Made by a program: the position numbers and the translations under genes
NCBI RefSeq assembly: GCF_019048065.1
Contig: NZ_CP077291.1
Span: 1,364,001 to 1,428,000 of the forward strand
Length of the DNA stretch: 64,000 nt
Direction of reading: 5' to 3'
From: Citrobacter farmeri
GTDB lineage: Bacteria > Pseudomonadota > Gammaproteobacteria > Enterobacterales > Enterobacteriaceae
Notes under the pieces: generated by a model
Databases searched by the model: none
What the model saw: the letters and a program-made list of their open reading frames with translations, nothing else
What the model was told of the DNA's origin: nothing
Part shown: in pieces, positions 41,388-52,034 of the stretch
How positions within the stretch are numbered: the stretch's first letter is position 1
Layout of the letters: every line of letters begins with the position of its first letter

Positions 41388-41747
41388 GAATTATCACCCT
41401 GAGATATGGATAACGGAGCACCTTAACATTTTCACCGTCAGCCACTTTTGCGCTACATCACGCATGCGGTGGTGTGTCGAATACCACGATAATTTGTACC
41501 GGTCCGGGAAACGGTAGCGTAAAGGTGCTTACATTCAATCGGTTTATGATTTCATCTTCTGGGCGGATTGTTTTGACCTGACTAACGGTGAATCAGTTGA
41601 GAGTCTTTCTGGTCAAATTGGGGATTCATAGATAATCGGAGCAGGAATACGTCATGGACTTTGTTAATTTCAACAGGTAATGATGAACATCAGGATAATA
41701 AAATGCCTTTTGTTATAGGGATGGATGGACGTTGGTGTTCGGCGGGA
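41388..41747. other. Gap between the lipoprotein gene and argW
   Basis: About 360 bases with no supported gene. In E. coli this side of argW is a prophage insertion site, but no integrase or second copy of the tRNA 3' end was seen here. Confidence 0.5.
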
Positions 41748-41822
41748 TGGTGTCCCCTGCAGGAATCGAACCTGCAACTAGCCCTTAGGAGGGGCTCGTT
41801 ATATCCATTTAACTAAGGGGAC
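41748..41822 (-). tRNA. argW: tRNA-Arg (anticodon CCU)
   Basis: A 75-base tRNA with anticodon CCT in CTCCTAAGG, T arm GCAGGTTCGATTCCTGC and encoded CCA at 41748-41750. In E. coli K-12 argW is the attachment site of prophage CPS-53. A TATACT box on the minus strand (41840-41835) lies upstream. Confidence 0.96.
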
Positions 41823-41898
41823 GAAGCGGCACCGAGTATACCGGTTTTTGTTTGTCTCGGTAAGTGAGGGGCCGCCTGACTGTTCAAACCGTCACCAT

Positions 41899-42843
41899 TC
41901 AGGACTGTTTTTCCACCTTTTTCTGCGCGTTGTCTCTTTTTTGCGCCGTGATCCTGGCTTCTTCTTTACGCTTGTTGCTCATATCGTTGCGGATCTGCGC
42001 GTGGCTCATCAGGGCGAAGATAAAGGTACCGCCGCATATGTTTCCGGCAAGTGTCGGTAAGGCAAACGGCCAGAGGAAGTTGCTCCAGTGCAGCGTACCG
42101 TTGAATACCAGATAGAGAATTTCAACTGACCCAACCACGATGTGAGTGGTATCGCCCAACGCAATCAGCCACGTCATCAGGATAATCACCACGATCTTCG
42201 CCGCGCCAGCCGCCGGGAACATCCAGACCATCGTGGCAATCAGCCAGCCGGAAATAATAGCGTTGGCAAACATTTCCGCGGGGCTGTTTTTCATCACCTC
42301 CATGCCTATCTTAACGAACGCATCGCGGGTCTCTTCGTTAAAGATAGGCATATATTCAAAGGCCCACGCCGCAATCGCAGTGCCCAGAATATTCCCCAGC
42401 AATACAATGCCCCACAGCCGCATCAACAGCCCCGCGTTACCGAACGTCGGATTTTGCATCACGGGCAACACGGCCGTAACCGTGTTTTCGGTAAACAGCT
42501 GCTGACGAGCCATAATGACGATGATAAAGCCAAAGGTATAGCCGAGATTCTCCAGCAAGAAACTGCCCGGTACGCCCTCCAGTTTGACGTGGAAGATGCC
42601 TTTTGCCAGCAGTGAGGCACCCATTGAAAGTCCGGCGGCAATGGCTGACCACAACAGCGCCATCGCATCTCGCTCCAGCTCTTTCTCCCCGTCCTGACGA
42701 ATATGCTCGTGAATCGCCATCGCCCGTGAAGGGAGGCGATCCTCATCCACTTCTATCTTCTTCCCGCTCTGTTTCTCTTCACTTTCGACAGCTAGCTCGT
42801 CGCTATGTTTATCTATCTTGTCGTTTTCATGATCAACCATCAT
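41899..42843 (-). CDS. yfdC: YfdC, formate/nitrite-channel-like membrane protein
   Basis: A 314-residue inner-membrane protein of the formate-nitrite transporter (FNT) family. The N-terminal 55 residues are acidic and charged; six hydrophobic helices follow. FNT motifs such as GNILGTAIAAW and ALPTLAGNICGGTFIF are visible. Its physiological substrate is unknown. It faces mlaA with about 290 bases between. Confidence 0.92.
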   Translation of the reverse strand: MMVDHENDKIDKHSDELAVESEEKQSGKKIEVDEDRLPSRAMAIHEHIRQDGEKELERDAMALLWSAIAAGLSMGASLLAKGIFHVKLEGVPGSFLLENLGYTFGFIIVIMARQQLFTENTVTAVLPVMQNPTFGNAGLLMRLWGIVLLGNILGTAIAAWAFEYMPIFNEETRDAFVKIGMEVMKNSPAEMFANAIISGWLIATMVWMFPAAGAAKIVVIILMTWLIALGDTTHIVVGSVEILYLVFNGTLHWSNFLWPFALPTLAGNICGGTFIFALMSHAQIRNDMSNKRKEEARITAQKRDNAQKKVEKQS

Positions 42844-43131
42844 TCATCCCCGATATGAGCACAGACAGAATAAAGCGTAGCGGTTTTTAGCCAGAACCCC
42901 GTGAAGACATACTCTGAAAACGCAAAAATGGTAACGTTTGTTTTTCTTCATCTCGCTAGAATAGAAGCGCGGCGATTCTGGTGTGACCAGGCTATGATCA
43001 CATCAACGAGTTCGGTGATATAGACATCGTTTGACGTACTGTTACAATCGCTCACACCTTTACAGGCGGATACGATAGCGTTCCGTCATGGATGGCAATC
43101 AGCGATAGCCATAATTAACAGGGAGACATTT

Positions 43132-43887
43132 ATGAAGCTTCGCCTGTCGGCGCTTGCGCTGGGAACCACACTGCTGGTGGGGTGTGCAAGTTCTGGCACA
43201 GAACAGCAGGGGCGTTCGGACCCGTTTGAAGGGTTCAACCGCACCATGTACAACTTCAACTTTAATGTGTTGGATCCGTATATCGTTCGACCGGTGGCTG
43301 TCGCCTGGCGTGATTATGTTCCGCAGCCTGCCCGTAATGGTCTGAGCAACTTCACCGGAAACCTGGAAGAACCAGCGGTAATGGTGAACTATTTCCTGCA
43401 GGGCGATCCGTATCAGGGGATGGTGCATTTCACCCGTTTCTTCCTCAACACGATTCTGGGGATGGGCGGTTTCATTGACGTCGCTGGTATGGCGAATCCG
43501 AAACTGCAACGCGTTGAGCCACATCGCTTCGGCAGCACCTTAGGTCATTATGGCGTAGGTTATGGTCCTTACGTGCAGTTACCGTTCTACGGTAGTTGGA
43601 CTATCCGCGAGGACGGTGGTGATATGGCGGATACGCTCTATCCGGTTCTCTCCTGGCTGACCTGGCCGATGTCTATCGGCAAGTGGACGATTGAAGGGAT
43701 TGAGACCCGCGCTCAGTTGCTGGATTCCGATGGCCTGCTGCGCCAGTCTTCCGATCCCTACATCATGGTTCGTGAAGCTTACTTCCAGCGTCATGACTTT
43801 ATTGCGGATGGTGGGAAACTCAAGCCGCAGGAAAACCCGAACGCGCAGGCGATTCAGGACGAACTAAAAGAGATCGATTCCGAGTAA
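43132..43887 (+). CDS. mlaA: Outer-membrane lipoprotein MlaA (VacJ)
   Basis: An outer-membrane lipoprotein that removes misplaced phospholipid from the outer leaflet and passes it to MlaC, keeping lipid asymmetry. It has 251 residues: signal with lipobox LLVGCAS (Cys18), then the VacJ domain FEGFNRTMYNFNFNVLDPYI, with GLSNFTGNLEEPAVMVNYFLQG and HRFGSTLGHYGVGYGPYVQLP. It stands alone in the + direction before the terminator shared with fadL. Confidence 0.96.
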   Translation: MKLRLSALALGTTLLVGCASSGTEQQGRSDPFEGFNRTMYNFNFNVLDPYIVRPVAVAWRDYVPQPARNGLSNFTGNLEEPAVMVNYFLQGDPYQGMVHFTRFFLNTILGMGGFIDVAGMANPKLQRVEPHRFGSTLGHYGVGYGPYVQLPFYGSWTIREDGGDMADTLYPVLSWLTWPMSIGKWTIEGIETRAQLLDSDGLLRQSSDPYIMVREAYFQRHDFIADGGKLKPQENPNAQAIQDELKEIDSE

Positions 43888-43903
43888 GCCGGTTTAGGCA
43901 AAT

Positions 43904-43934
43904 AAAAAGGTGAGCTAAAAAGCTCACCTTTTTT
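43904..43934. terminator. Bidirectional terminator between mlaA and fadL
   Basis: AAAAAGGTGAGCT and AGCTCACCTTTTT are perfect 13-bp arms around AAAA. Confidence 0.93.
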
Positions 43935-43948
43935 ACGTCTGCATCAAA

Positions 43949-45289
43949 TCAGAATGCGTAGTTAAAGTTAGTACCGAACAGCCAGGCTTTACCTTCAGAC
44001 TCGAACTGGTACGGACCTTCGTTAATTTTAACGCTCTGGCCGTGCATGTAAGAGACGCCAACGTCCACAGACGCATCTTTATTGAAGGCGTAGGTGGTAC
44101 CGGCGCTCAGCCAGAAGCGGTCCTGATCCGGAATCGAGATAGAGCGGTTTTGTGACGGAACCGGGCTGTCATCGAAGGCGATACCGGTACGGAACGTCCA
44201 GTTATCATCGTAGTAGTAGGTGGTTCCCAGGGCGATACGGTAGGCGTCTTTAAAGCCTTCATCTTTCTGGAACAGCGTCTGACCACCGGTGGATTTCGCT
44301 TTCAGCTCCTGGAACTGACTCCAGCTGGTATATGCCAGGCTGTAGTGGATAGCCCACTGCGGTGCCACGCGGTTATAACCGGATACTTCCCACATTTCTG
44401 GCAGGTTCAGCGTCAGATAACCTGACTGGGTTGCACCGCCGGTAGCGGTCGGGATGCCCAGGTTATAGTTGTTGATCGCCGGCGGCAGATCGCTGCTGTA
44501 GTTACCTTTAAAGTCAATTTTGACTTCAGAACGGTAGGTCAACGCGTAACGGTTGTTCTTATCCAGTTCATACAGGATCCCGGCGTTCCAGCCGAAGCCC
44601 CATTGGTTACCGTTCAGGTGGGCAATTTTGGTATCGCTCGGGATGCCATTTGCGGTGGCCGCCAGTTGCTGACCCTGCGGTGTTTGTCCGGCGGGAGATT
44701 GCATCACCTGACCAGCGACCAGTTGACCCAGGTCACCGGCGAAGCGTTCGATTTTCGCACGCGCATAAACGGCGTTCAGACCAAGACCAAAGCTCCAGGC
44801 GTCATCTAAGCGATAGGCACCGCTTAAGTTGAGGTTCATGGTTTCGAGGTCGGTGGTACCGCCGACAGAACCGCCGGCGTAGGTATCGTTAAACTCTGTC
44901 GCCAGACCGTAGTTAGAGGTGATTGATGCCCCCCAACCGAACTGATCGTTGATTGGCGCAACAAAGTGCGCGTTTGGTACCCATGCTGTTGGGGCGATGT
45001 TGTCCGCATCAAGGCTACGGCCAGACGGCGAGCGTCCGCTGATGTTGACGTCCGGATCGATATAGACCGCACCGGCGGAGAACGTCGGGCGATCGAACAT
45101 CGTGATCAGCGCTGGGTTACGGCTGACGTTACCTGCATCGTCTGCGATAGCGCCTTCACCCGAATAGGCCCGGCCGAGGCCAGAGGAAGAAAATTCGTTT
45201 AACTGAAAGCCTGCAGACCAGGCCTGGGTGGAGATGATTGCCACTGCGACTGCGAGAGCAGACTTTGTTAACAGGGTTTTCTGGCTCAT
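43949..45289 (-). CDS. fadL: Long-chain fatty acid outer-membrane transporter FadL
   Basis: A 14-stranded beta-barrel that lets long-chain fatty acids cross the outer membrane by lateral diffusion; it also serves as a receptor for phage T2. The 446-residue reading from [10 protein letters not shown] equals E. coli FadL; extra upstream in-frame codons to 45322 were rejected. The signal peptide is cleaved near AWSA (residue 25), followed by the hatch ([20 protein letters not shown]). Strands end in the terminal aromatic F. It is divergent from yfcZ, with candidate FadR sites between. Confidence 0.97.
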   Translation of the reverse strand: MSQKTLLTKSALAVAVAIISTQAWSAGFQLNEFSSSGLGRAYSGEGAIADDAGNVSRNPALITMFDRPTFSAGAVYIDPDVNISGRSPSGRSLDADNIAPTAWVPNAHFVAPINDQFGWGASITSNYGLATEFNDTYAGGSVGGTTDLETMNLNLSGAYRLDDAWSFGLGLNAVYARAKIERFAGDLGQLVAGQVMQSPAGQTPQGQQLAATANGIPSDTKIAHLNGNQWGFGWNAGILYELDKNNRYALTYRSEVKIDFKGNYSSDLPPAINNYNLGIPTATGGATQSGYLTLNLPEMWEVSGYNRVAPQWAIHYSLAYTSWSQFQELKAKSTGGQTLFQKDEGFKDAYRIALGTTYYYDDNWTFRTGIAFDDSPVPSQNRSISIPDQDRFWLSAGTTYAFNKDASVDVGVSYMHGQSVKINEGPYQFESEGKAWLFGTNFNYAF

Positions 45290-45380
45290 GACCATAACCT
45301 CAATTGATTTATTTTTATACAAACTATGTTACATGGTGTAACAGGAGCGCGAAGTGTAGGGTCTGTGGGACGACTTAGAA

Positions 45381-45416
45381 ATCAGACCAGTGGCGTGAGT
45401 ATAGGTCTGATCAGCT
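45381..45416. promoter_or_regulatory. Candidate FadR operators of fadL
   Basis: Read on the minus strand, AGCTGATCAGACCTA (45416-45402) fits the FadR pattern, close to the E. coli site AGCTGGTCCGACCTA. A second half-site (GGTCTGAT) lies 45388-45381. FadR represses fadL until acyl-CoA accumulates. The rest of the gap up to yfcZ (45417-45662) shows nothing more. Confidence 0.7.
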
Positions 45417-45662
45417 GAAATGTTGCAAGTATGTTTATAAGTTTTTTCAATTGTGATCTCTAAAACGCGATCCAGTTGGCAAAATTGACGGCTTGCGCAC
45501 TCATCCTTTTGGGTGAAATTTGTTTTAGATCATTTTTAAGTGTGATTTCGGTCACTTATCTCATTTCGCACAATTAACAACTGGAGAGGCGCATGTGGGG
45601 AGCGTAAAATATTCCCATCGTTTATCTGGCACCTTGGGTGCAAAATACAGAGGAAATCTACA

Positions 45663-45947
45663 ATGAGTAAATGCAGTGCTGATGAAACCCCGGTTTGCTG
45701 CTGTATGGATGTTGGTACCATCATGGACAACTCCGATTGCACCGCATCATACAGCCGCGTGTTCGCTAACCGCGCAGAGGCTGAAGAGACGCTGGCGGCG
45801 CTGACCGAAAAAGCGCGTAGCGTGGAATCTGAACCGTGCAAAATCACCTCGACTTTCACCGAAGAGTCTGACGGTGTGCGTCTTGATATCGATTTCGTCT
45901 TCGCCTGCGAGGCCGAAACCCTGATCTTCCAGTTGGGTCTGCGTTAA
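45663..45947 (+). CDS. yfcZ: YfcZ, DUF406 protein
   Basis: A 94-residue cytoplasmic protein with conserved N-terminal cysteines (MSKCSADETPVCCCMDVGT) and an acidic tail. It matches E. coli YfcZ (YfcZ/YiiS family, DUF406). Function unknown; the family is sometimes linked to iron or stress response. It lies between fadL and fadI, on the + strand. Confidence 0.9.
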   Translation: MSKCSADETPVCCCMDVGTIMDNSDCTASYSRVFANRAEAEETLAALTEKARSVESEPCKITSTFTEESDGVRLDIDFVFACEAETLIFQLGLR

Positions 45948-46085
45948 TCCCTCCTCGTTATTTTTGCTGCCCCGGTGAATTTTCCCGGGGCATTTTCATT
46001 TCTGGCAGTGATTATTCACTGTGCCATAGCTCTCACTTTCTTTGCGCTTCGCTTGGCTAAATGTAAAAAATTGGTTAAGACTATG

Positions 46086-46102
46086 ATCAGGTCAGACCAC
46101 TT
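46086..46102 (+). promoter_or_regulatory. Candidate FadR site upstream of fadI
   Basis: ATCAGGTCAGACCACTT fits the FadR consensus AACTGGTCNGACCTGTT (11 of the 16 defined bases), 25 bases before the fadI ATG. Confidence 0.65.
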
Positions 46103-46126
46103 ATTTTATTTTTACAGGGGAGTGTT

Positions 46127-47437
46127 ATGAGTCAGGCTTTACCGCTGGTCACCCGCCAGGGCGATCGCATCGCCATTGTGAGCGGATTACGTACGCCTTT
46201 TGCCCGTCAGGCGACCGCCTATCATGGCATTCCCGCCGTCGATCTCGGCAAAATGGTGGTTGGCGAACTGCTTGCACGCAGTGAAATTCCTGCTGATGTC
46301 ATTGAACAGCTGGTGTTTGGGCAAGTTGTCCAGATGCCGGAAGCGCCGAACATTGCGCGCGAAATCGTACTCGGGACCGGCATGAACGTGCATACCGATG
46401 CCTACAGCGTCAGTCGCGCCTGTGCGACCAGTTTTCAGGCCGTAGCAAACGTTGCGGAAAGTCTGATGGCTGGCACCATTCGTGCGGGTATCGCCGGAGG
46501 GGCGGACTCGTCTTCGGTGCTGCCCATTGGCGTCAGCAAAAAACTGGCTCGGGTGCTGGTTGATGTTAACAAAGCCCGCACGATGGGACAGCGTCTGAAG
46601 CTCTTTTCTCGTCTGCGCTTGCGCGATCTGATGCCCATACCGCCTGCCGTAGCGGAATATTCTACCGGCCTGCGAATGGGCGACACCGCCGAGCAGATGG
46701 CGAAAACCTACGGCATTACCCGTGAACAGCAGGACGCTCTGGCGCATCGCTCTCATCAGCGTGCCGCTCAGGCGTGGGCGGAAGGAAAGCTGGCCGATGA
46801 GGTGATGACCACTTACACGCCACCTTTTAAAGATCCGTTGTCAGAAGATAACAACATTCGCGGTAATTCCACGCTGGCGGATTATGCCAGACTGCGTCCG
46901 GCATTTGACCGGAAACATGGCAGCGTAACGGCGGCAAACAGTACACCACTGACGGATGGCGCGGCGGCAGTCATCCTGATGACGGAATCCCGTGCCAAAG
47001 AGTTGGGGCTGGTTCCGCTCGGCTATCTGCGAAGCTACGCGTTTACCGCGATCGATGTCTGGCAGGACATGTTGCTGGGGCCTGCGTGGTCCACGCCGCT
47101 GGCGCTGGAACGCGCGGGTATCACCATGGCCGATCTGACGCTTTTCGATATGCACGAAGCCTTCGCCGCGCAGACGCTGGCTAATCTCCAGTTACTTGGC
47201 AGCGAGCGCTTTGCGCGTGAGGTGCTCGGTCGGTCCCATGCCACCGGTGAAGTCGATGACAGCAAATTTAATGTACTCGGTGGCTCGATTGCCTATGGAC
47301 ATCCGTTTGCCGCAACGGGCGCGAGGATGATTACACAAACCTTACACGAGTTACGCCGGCGCGGCGGCGGTTTTGGCCTGGTCACCGCCTGTGCGGCGGG
47401 GGGACTGGGTGCGGCAATGGTTCTGGAGGCGGAATAA
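46127..47437 (+). CDS. fadI: 3-ketoacyl-CoA thiolase FadI
   Basis: A thiolase of the FadIJ complex, which carries out beta-oxidation under anaerobic conditions, cleaving 3-ketoacyl-CoA to acetyl-CoA and a shortened acyl-CoA. The 436 residues match E. coli FadI. The acyl-enzyme Cys is C99 in [11 protein letters not shown]; the His in [10 protein letters not shown] and Cys in [10 protein letters not shown] complete the active site. Its stop overlaps the fadJ start by one base (TAATG). Confidence 0.97.
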   Translation: MSQALPLVTRQGDRIAIVSGLRTPFARQATAYHGIPAVDLGKMVVGELLARSEIPADVIEQLVFGQVVQMPEAPNIAREIVLGTGMNVHTDAYSVSRACATSFQAVANVAESLMAGTIRAGIAGGADSSSVLPIGVSKKLARVLVDVNKARTMGQRLKLFSRLRLRDLMPIPPAVAEYSTGLRMGDTAEQMAKTYGITREQQDALAHRSHQRAAQAWAEGKLADEVMTTYTPPFKDPLSEDNNIRGNSTLADYARLRPAFDRKHGSVTAANSTPLTDGAAAVILMTESRAKELGLVPLGYLRSYAFTAIDVWQDMLLGPAWSTPLALERAGITMADLTLFDMHEAFAAQTLANLQLLGSERFAREVLGRSHATGEVDDSKFNVLGGSIAYGHPFAATGARMITQTLHELRRRGGGFGLVTACAAGGLGAAMVLEAE

Positions 47438-49596
47438 TGGAAATGACATCGGCTTTTACGCTTAACGTTCGCCTGGACAATGTCGCCGTCATCTCTGTTG
47501 ATGTCCCCGGAGAAAAGATGAATACCCTCAAGGCGGAATTTGCCTCGCAGGTCCGGGCCATGCTGAAACAGATCCGCGAAAACAAGGCGATTCGCGGCGT
47601 CGTGATCATTTCCGCGAAAGCGGATAATTTCATTGCCGGGGCGGATATTAATATGATTAGTCGCTGCAAAAGCGCGCAGGAAGCGGAAACGCTGGCGCGA
47701 CAAGGGCAGCAACTGATGGCTGAGATCAACGCGCTGCCGATCCCGGTGGTTGCCGCCATTCACGGTGCCTGTCTGGGCGGTGGGCTTGAACTGGCGCTGG
47801 CCTGTCATGCGCGTGTCTGCACAGATGATGCAAAAACCGTACTTGGTTTACCGGAAGTTCAACTCGGGCTGCTGCCAGGTTCTGGTGGCACCCAACGGCT
47901 ACCACGACGAGTGGGAATCAGTATTGCACTGGATATGATTCTTACCGGTAAACAACTTCGCGCGAAGCAGGCGCTGAAAGCCGGGCTGGTAGATGAGGTG
48001 GTTCCGCAGACGATCCTGCTGGACGCTGCCGTGGAATGGGCGAAAAAAGATCGCCCTGGTCATCGACCCCTTCCGGTTCGTGAACGTATTCTGGCGGGTC
48101 CACTTGGGCGAGCATTGTTGTTCCGCATGGTCAGCAAGAAAACAGAACAGAAAACCCAGGGAAATTACCCGGCGACAGAACGCATTTTACAGGTGATTGA
48201 GACCGGACTGGCACAGGGTAGCAGCAGCGGCTATGACGCGGAAGCGCGCGCGTTTGGCGAGCTGGCGATGACGCCGCAGTCCCAGGCGTTACGCAATATC
48301 TTTTTTGCCAGTACGGATGTGAAAAAGGACCCCGGCAGCGAGGTTCCACCCGGACCGCTTAACAGCGTCGGTGTACTCGGCGGTGGGCTGATGGGCGGCG
48401 GTATTGCCTACGTCACGGCCTGTAAAGGTGGCTTGCCAGTTCGCATCAAAGACATTAATCCCAAAGGAATCAATCACGCACTGAAATACAGCTGGGACCA
48501 GCTTGAAACGAAGGTGCGTCGGCGGCATATCAAAGCCAGTGAGCGTGACAAACAGCTGGCGCTGATTTCGGGGTCGGTGGACTATCGCGGCTTTTGCCAT
48601 CGCGATCTGGTTATTGAAGCGGTGTTTGAAGATCTGTCGTTAAAACAACAGATGGTGGCAGAAGTTGAGCAAAATTGCGCGTCTCACACCATTTTTGCAT
48701 CCAATACCTCATCTTTACCTATTGGTGATATTGCGGCAAAAGCGGCCAGACCCGAGCAGGTGATAGGTCTACACTTCTTTAGCCCGGTTGAAAAAATGCC
48801 GCTGGTGGAGGTGATTCCGCATGCCACGACGTCGGGGAAAACCATTGCCACCACGGTTAAGTTGGCAAAAAAACAGGGTAAAACACCGATTGTGGTGCGT
48901 GATAAGGCCGGGTTCTACGTAAACCGTATTCTTGCGCCATATATCAATGAAGCGATTCGCCTGCTAACCGAAGGCGAGCGGGTCGACCAGATTGACAGCG
49001 CACTGGTAAAGTTTGGTTTTCCGGTCGGGCCAATCCAACTTTTGGATGAGGTCGGAATCGACACAGGCACTAAAATTATACCGATACTGGAAGCCGCTTA
49101 TGGCGAGCGTTTTAGCGCCCCTGCAAATGTTGTTTCATCAATTTTGAATGACGATCGCAAAGGTAGAAAAAATGGTCGGGGTTTCTATCTTTATGGGGCG
49201 AAAGGGCGTAAAAGCAAAAAACAGGTCGACCCTGCAATTTATGCGCTTATTGGCGCGCAGGGGCAAAGTCGGCTCTCCCCCCAACAGATGGCGGAACGCT
49301 GTGTCATGTTAATGCTCAATGAGGCGGCGCGCTGCTTTGATGAGCAGGTGATCCGTAGTGCGCGCGATGGTGACATCGGCGCGGTGTTTGGTATTGGTTT
49401 TCCTCCGTTTCTCGGGGGCCCGTTCCGTTATATGGATGCTCTCGGTGCGGGTGAAGTGGTTGCGGTATTGCAACGTCTGGCTTCGCTGTATGGTCCGCGG
49501 TTTACGCCGTGCGACAGGTTGTTACAGATGGCGGAGCGAGGTGAAAGTTTCTGGAAAACAGATGCAACTGACCTGAATGAACAAGGTCAAATGTAA
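47437..49596 (+). CDS. fadJ: Fatty acid oxidation complex FadJ
   Basis: A multifunctional enoyl-CoA hydratase/3-hydroxyacyl-CoA dehydrogenase partner of FadI. It has 719 residues. The hydratase domain (1-190) has [13 protein letters not shown] and [16 protein letters not shown]; the dehydrogenase part (from 310) has an NAD fold [18 protein letters not shown] and the catalytic [15 protein letters not shown]. The start ATG shares its A with the last base of the fadI stop codon (TAATG), so translation is coupled. It differs from the aerobic FadB by gene order and size. Confidence 0.97.
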   Translation: MEMTSAFTLNVRLDNVAVISVDVPGEKMNTLKAEFASQVRAMLKQIRENKAIRGVVIISAKADNFIAGADINMISRCKSAQEAETLARQGQQLMAEINALPIPVVAAIHGACLGGGLELALACHARVCTDDAKTVLGLPEVQLGLLPGSGGTQRLPRRVGISIALDMILTGKQLRAKQALKAGLVDEVVPQTILLDAAVEWAKKDRPGHRPLPVRERILAGPLGRALLFRMVSKKTEQKTQGNYPATERILQVIETGLAQGSSSGYDAEARAFGELAMTPQSQALRNIFFASTDVKKDPGSEVPPGPLNSVGVLGGGLMGGGIAYVTACKGGLPVRIKDINPKGINHALKYSWDQLETKVRRRHIKASERDKQLALISGSVDYRGFCHRDLVIEAVFEDLSLKQQMVAEVEQNCASHTIFASNTSSLPIGDIAAKAARPEQVIGLHFFSPVEKMPLVEVIPHATTSGKTIATTVKLAKKQGKTPIVVRDKAGFYVNRILAPYINEAIRLLTEGERVDQIDSALVKFGFPVGPIQLLDEVGIDTGTKIIPILEAAYGERFSAPANVVSSILNDDRKGRKNGRGFYLYGAKGRKSKKQVDPAIYALIGAQGQSRLSPQQMAERCVMLMLNEAARCFDEQVIRSARDGDIGAVFGIGFPPFLGGPFRYMDALGAGEVVAVLQRLASLYGPRFTPCDRLLQMAERGESFWKTDATDLNEQGQM

Positions 49597-49722
49597 GGTA
49601 AATCCGTACTGAATGGTTGTGAGTTGATTAAATTGTAAACACAGATTGACTATACTTACGCCATTGAGGTAAAACACAGCGTTTCATTCAGTGAACGGAT
49701 AAGGCACAATGCCGGCCACTGC

Positions 49723-49753
49723 ATTACAGCAACCCTGAGGGGTTTTTGCTGGA
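49723..49753 (+). terminator. Terminator-like hairpin between fadJ and sixA
   Basis: CCC and GGG, embedded in CAGCAA and TTGCTG arms, form a nested stem with a T run at 49743-49747. It lies about 130 bases downstream of fadJ and 36 bases before the sixA ATG. Confidence 0.5.
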
Positions 49754-49788
49754 GTGCGTGTGATTCTGGTTAACAAAAGCGGTGCAAT

Positions 49789-50274
49789 ATGCAAGTTTTT
49801 ATCATGCGTCACGGCGACGCGGCCCTCGATGCCGCCAGTGATTCGGTTCGTCCCTTAACCACCTGTGGTTGTGATGAATCTCGCCTTATGGCGAACTGGC
49901 TGAAAGGTCAAAAAGTGGATATCGAACGTGTTCTGGTGAGCCCGTTCCTGCGAGCCGAACAAACGTTGGATGTGGTAGGGGGATGCATGAACCTGCCAGG
50001 CAACGTGGATGTTTTGCCGGAGTTGACTCCCTGCGGCGATGTCGGTCTGGTCAGTGCTTATTTGCAAGCTCTGGCCAATGAAGGTGTTGCTACCGCACTG
50101 GTGATCTCACACCTCCCGTTAGTGGGCTATCTGGTGTCTGAACTGTGTCCTGGCGAAACGCCGCCGATGTTTACCACCTCAGCGATTGCCTGTGTAACGC
50201 TGGATGAAAGTGGAAAAGGGGTTTTCAACTGGCAGATGAGCCCGTGTAACCTCAAAATGGCGAAAGCGATTTAA
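49789..50274 (+). CDS. sixA: Phosphohistidine phosphatase SixA
   Basis: A histidine phosphatase that dephosphorylates phosphohistidine proteins, notably the PTSNtr protein NPr in E. coli and ArcB in vitro. The 161 residues equal E. coli SixA. The RHG motif is at residues 7-9 (MRHGDAA), where H8 is the phosphoacceptor; the second His is in VISHLPLVGYL near residue 108. No signal or membrane part is visible. Confidence 0.95.
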   Translation: MQVFIMRHGDAALDAASDSVRPLTTCGCDESRLMANWLKGQKVDIERVLVSPFLRAEQTLDVVGGCMNLPGNVDVLPELTPCGDVGLVSAYLQALANEGVATALVISHLPLVGYLVSELCPGETPPMFTTSAIACVTLDESGKGVFNWQMSPCNLKMAKAI

Positions 50275-50317
50275 CCTGTCGTCTTATCCTGTATGGGATG
50301 AGGTTTGTCGTACTCTC

Positions 50318-50348
50318 AAAGAGCCGCTGATGCGGCTCTTGTTGTTTT
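50318..50348. terminator. Hairpin between sixA and smrB
   Basis: AAAGAGCCG and CGGCTCTT form a stem around CTGATG, followed by GTTGTTTTT. The genes converge. Confidence 0.75.
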
Positions 50349-50353
50349 TGCGC

Positions 50354-50905
50354 TCAGGGGAGTTCCGGCGGTGTCCACTCTTCCACTTCAATCAACACGA
50401 GCAACGCGGCATCGCCGCCGTATTCTTTCGGCGCCTGATGGAAGGCCATGACATGGGGATGCTGCGCCAGCCACAGTGGCGTCTGTTGCTTCAGAACATG
50501 TTTGCCGTGACCGTGCATCACGCAGGCGCAAAACACGTGTTCCCGTCGGCAGGCGGCAATCAGCGCGCCCAGTTCCTGCTTGGCCTGAAGCTGCGTCAGT
50601 CCGTGTAAATCAAGAAACAATTCCGGGGAGTAATCGCCACGGCGCATTTTCTTCAGTTCAAAGTGACTGACGTCAGGACGAACATATTTCACCGGGCCTT
50701 CTGTATTCAGCAGCGGCTGAAACTCATCAGAGAAATAGTGGCTGGCATCGGCCTGCTCCGAAAGCAGTCGCTTAACCGGAACCTCAGTGACCTTTTTACG
50801 CAGCGGGCGATGAACAATGGTGTCCTGTTTAATCTGACGGGTGCCGGTCATCAACTGCCGGAACAGCGCCTGGTCCTCCTCGCTGAGCGATGTTTTCTTT
50901 TTCAT
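50354..50905 (-). CDS. smrB: Ribosome rescue nuclease SmrB (YfcN)
   Basis: An endonuclease with a Smr domain that binds collided ribosomes and cleaves mRNA between them, feeding rescue. It has 183 residues: a basic N-terminal extension ([18 protein letters not shown]) and the Smr core from about residue 95 ([20 protein letters not shown], then [11 protein letters not shown]). The DLHG and HGHGK motifs are the family catalytic/RNA-binding sites. It is divergent from prmB, with 170 bases between. Confidence 0.94.
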   Translation of the reverse strand: MKKKTSLSEEDQALFRQLMTGTRQIKQDTIVHRPLRKKVTEVPVKRLLSEQADASHYFSDEFQPLLNTEGPVKYVRPDVSHFELKKMRRGDYSPELFLDLHGLTQLQAKQELGALIAACRREHVFCACVMHGHGKHVLKQQTPLWLAQHPHVMAFHQAPKEYGGDAALLVLIEVEEWTPPELP

Positions 50906-51075
50906 TCTGCGGTCTCATCTTTTTTTATTATCCGCTAGTTTACCCGACTCGACGCGGATGCGAATGCTCAAAACGCAATTTTCACCCGCTATCCCCGCGC
51001 TTGATTGCTGATTTATCGCCGTCTTCATGGCAAACTAGCCGCCGAAATTAATGCGAGCATGCCCTGGAGGAACAG

Positions 51076-52008
51076 GTGGATAAAATTTTCGTTGATGAAG
51101 CAGTGAGTGATCTGCATACCATTCAGGACATGTTGCGCTGGGCGGTCAGCCGCTTTAGTGCGGCGAATATCTGGTACGGCCATGGTACTGATAACCCATG
51201 GGATGAAGCCGTACAGCTGGTGCTGCCCTCACTGTATCTGCCGCTGGATATTCCAGAAGATATGCGCACCGCGCGCCTGACCTCCAGCGAACGCCACCGT
51301 ATTGTTGAGCGTGTGATCCGTCGTGTGAATGAACGTATCCCGGTGGCCTATCTGACCAATAAAGCCTGGTTCTGCGGCCATGAGTTCTACGTTGATGAAC
51401 GCGTGCTGGTGCCGCGCTCTCCGATTGGTGAGCTGATCAACAACCGCTTTGCGGGGCTGATTGCACAGCAACCACACCACATACTGGACATGTGCACGGG
51501 GAGCGGTTGTATTGCTATTGCCTGCGCCTATGCCTTCCCGGAAGCGGAAGTGGACGCGGTCGATATCTCGGCGGACGCGCTGGCTGTGACTGAACGCAAC
51601 ATTGAAGAACACGGCCTGATCCATCACGTCACGCCTATTCGCTCCGATCTGTTCCGCGACCTGCCTAAAGTTCAGTACAACCTGATCGTGACCAACCCGC
51701 CGTACGTTGACGCGGAAGATATGTCCGATCTGCCTAATGAATATCGTCATGAGCCGGAACTGGGGCTGGCGTCCGGCACTGACGGCCTGAAACTCACCCG
51801 TCGCATTCTGGGCAATGCGCCGGATTACCTGTCTGATGACGGTATTCTGATTTGTGAAGTCGGTAACAGCATGGTACATCTGATGGAACAATATCCTGAT
51901 GTGCCGTTCACCTGGCTGGAATTCGACAATGGCGGCGATGGCGTCTTTATGCTGACCAAAGCCGAGTTGATTGCTGCCCGCGAGCACTTCAGCCTCTATA
52001 AAGATTAA
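51076..52008 (+). CDS. prmB: Ribosomal protein L3 glutamine methyltransferase PrmB
   Basis: Methylates a glutamine on ribosomal protein L3 using SAM. It has 310 residues with a GTG start at 51076, preceded by GGAGG 6 bases upstream. The SAM fold is seen at [20 protein letters not shown], and the catalytic NPPY is in [13 protein letters not shown] near residue 205. It leads the run prmB-aroC-mepA-yfcA-epmC-yfcL, with short or overlapping junctions. Confidence 0.96.
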   Translation: MDKIFVDEAVSDLHTIQDMLRWAVSRFSAANIWYGHGTDNPWDEAVQLVLPSLYLPLDIPEDMRTARLTSSERHRIVERVIRRVNERIPVAYLTNKAWFCGHEFYVDERVLVPRSPIGELINNRFAGLIAQQPHHILDMCTGSGCIAIACAYAFPEAEVDAVDISADALAVTERNIEEHGLIHHVTPIRSDLFRDLPKVQYNLIVTNPPYVDAEDMSDLPNEYRHEPELGLASGTDGLKLTRRILGNAPDYLSDDGILICEVGNSMVHLMEQYPDVPFTWLEFDNGGDGVFMLTKAELIAAREHFSLYKD

Positions 52009-52034
52009 ACAACAACGACAACAACGAGACCGCA

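Noticed and set aside
41748..41822. Active prophage or island attachment at argW
   Set aside because: No integrase and no second copy of the argW 3' end were found in the window.
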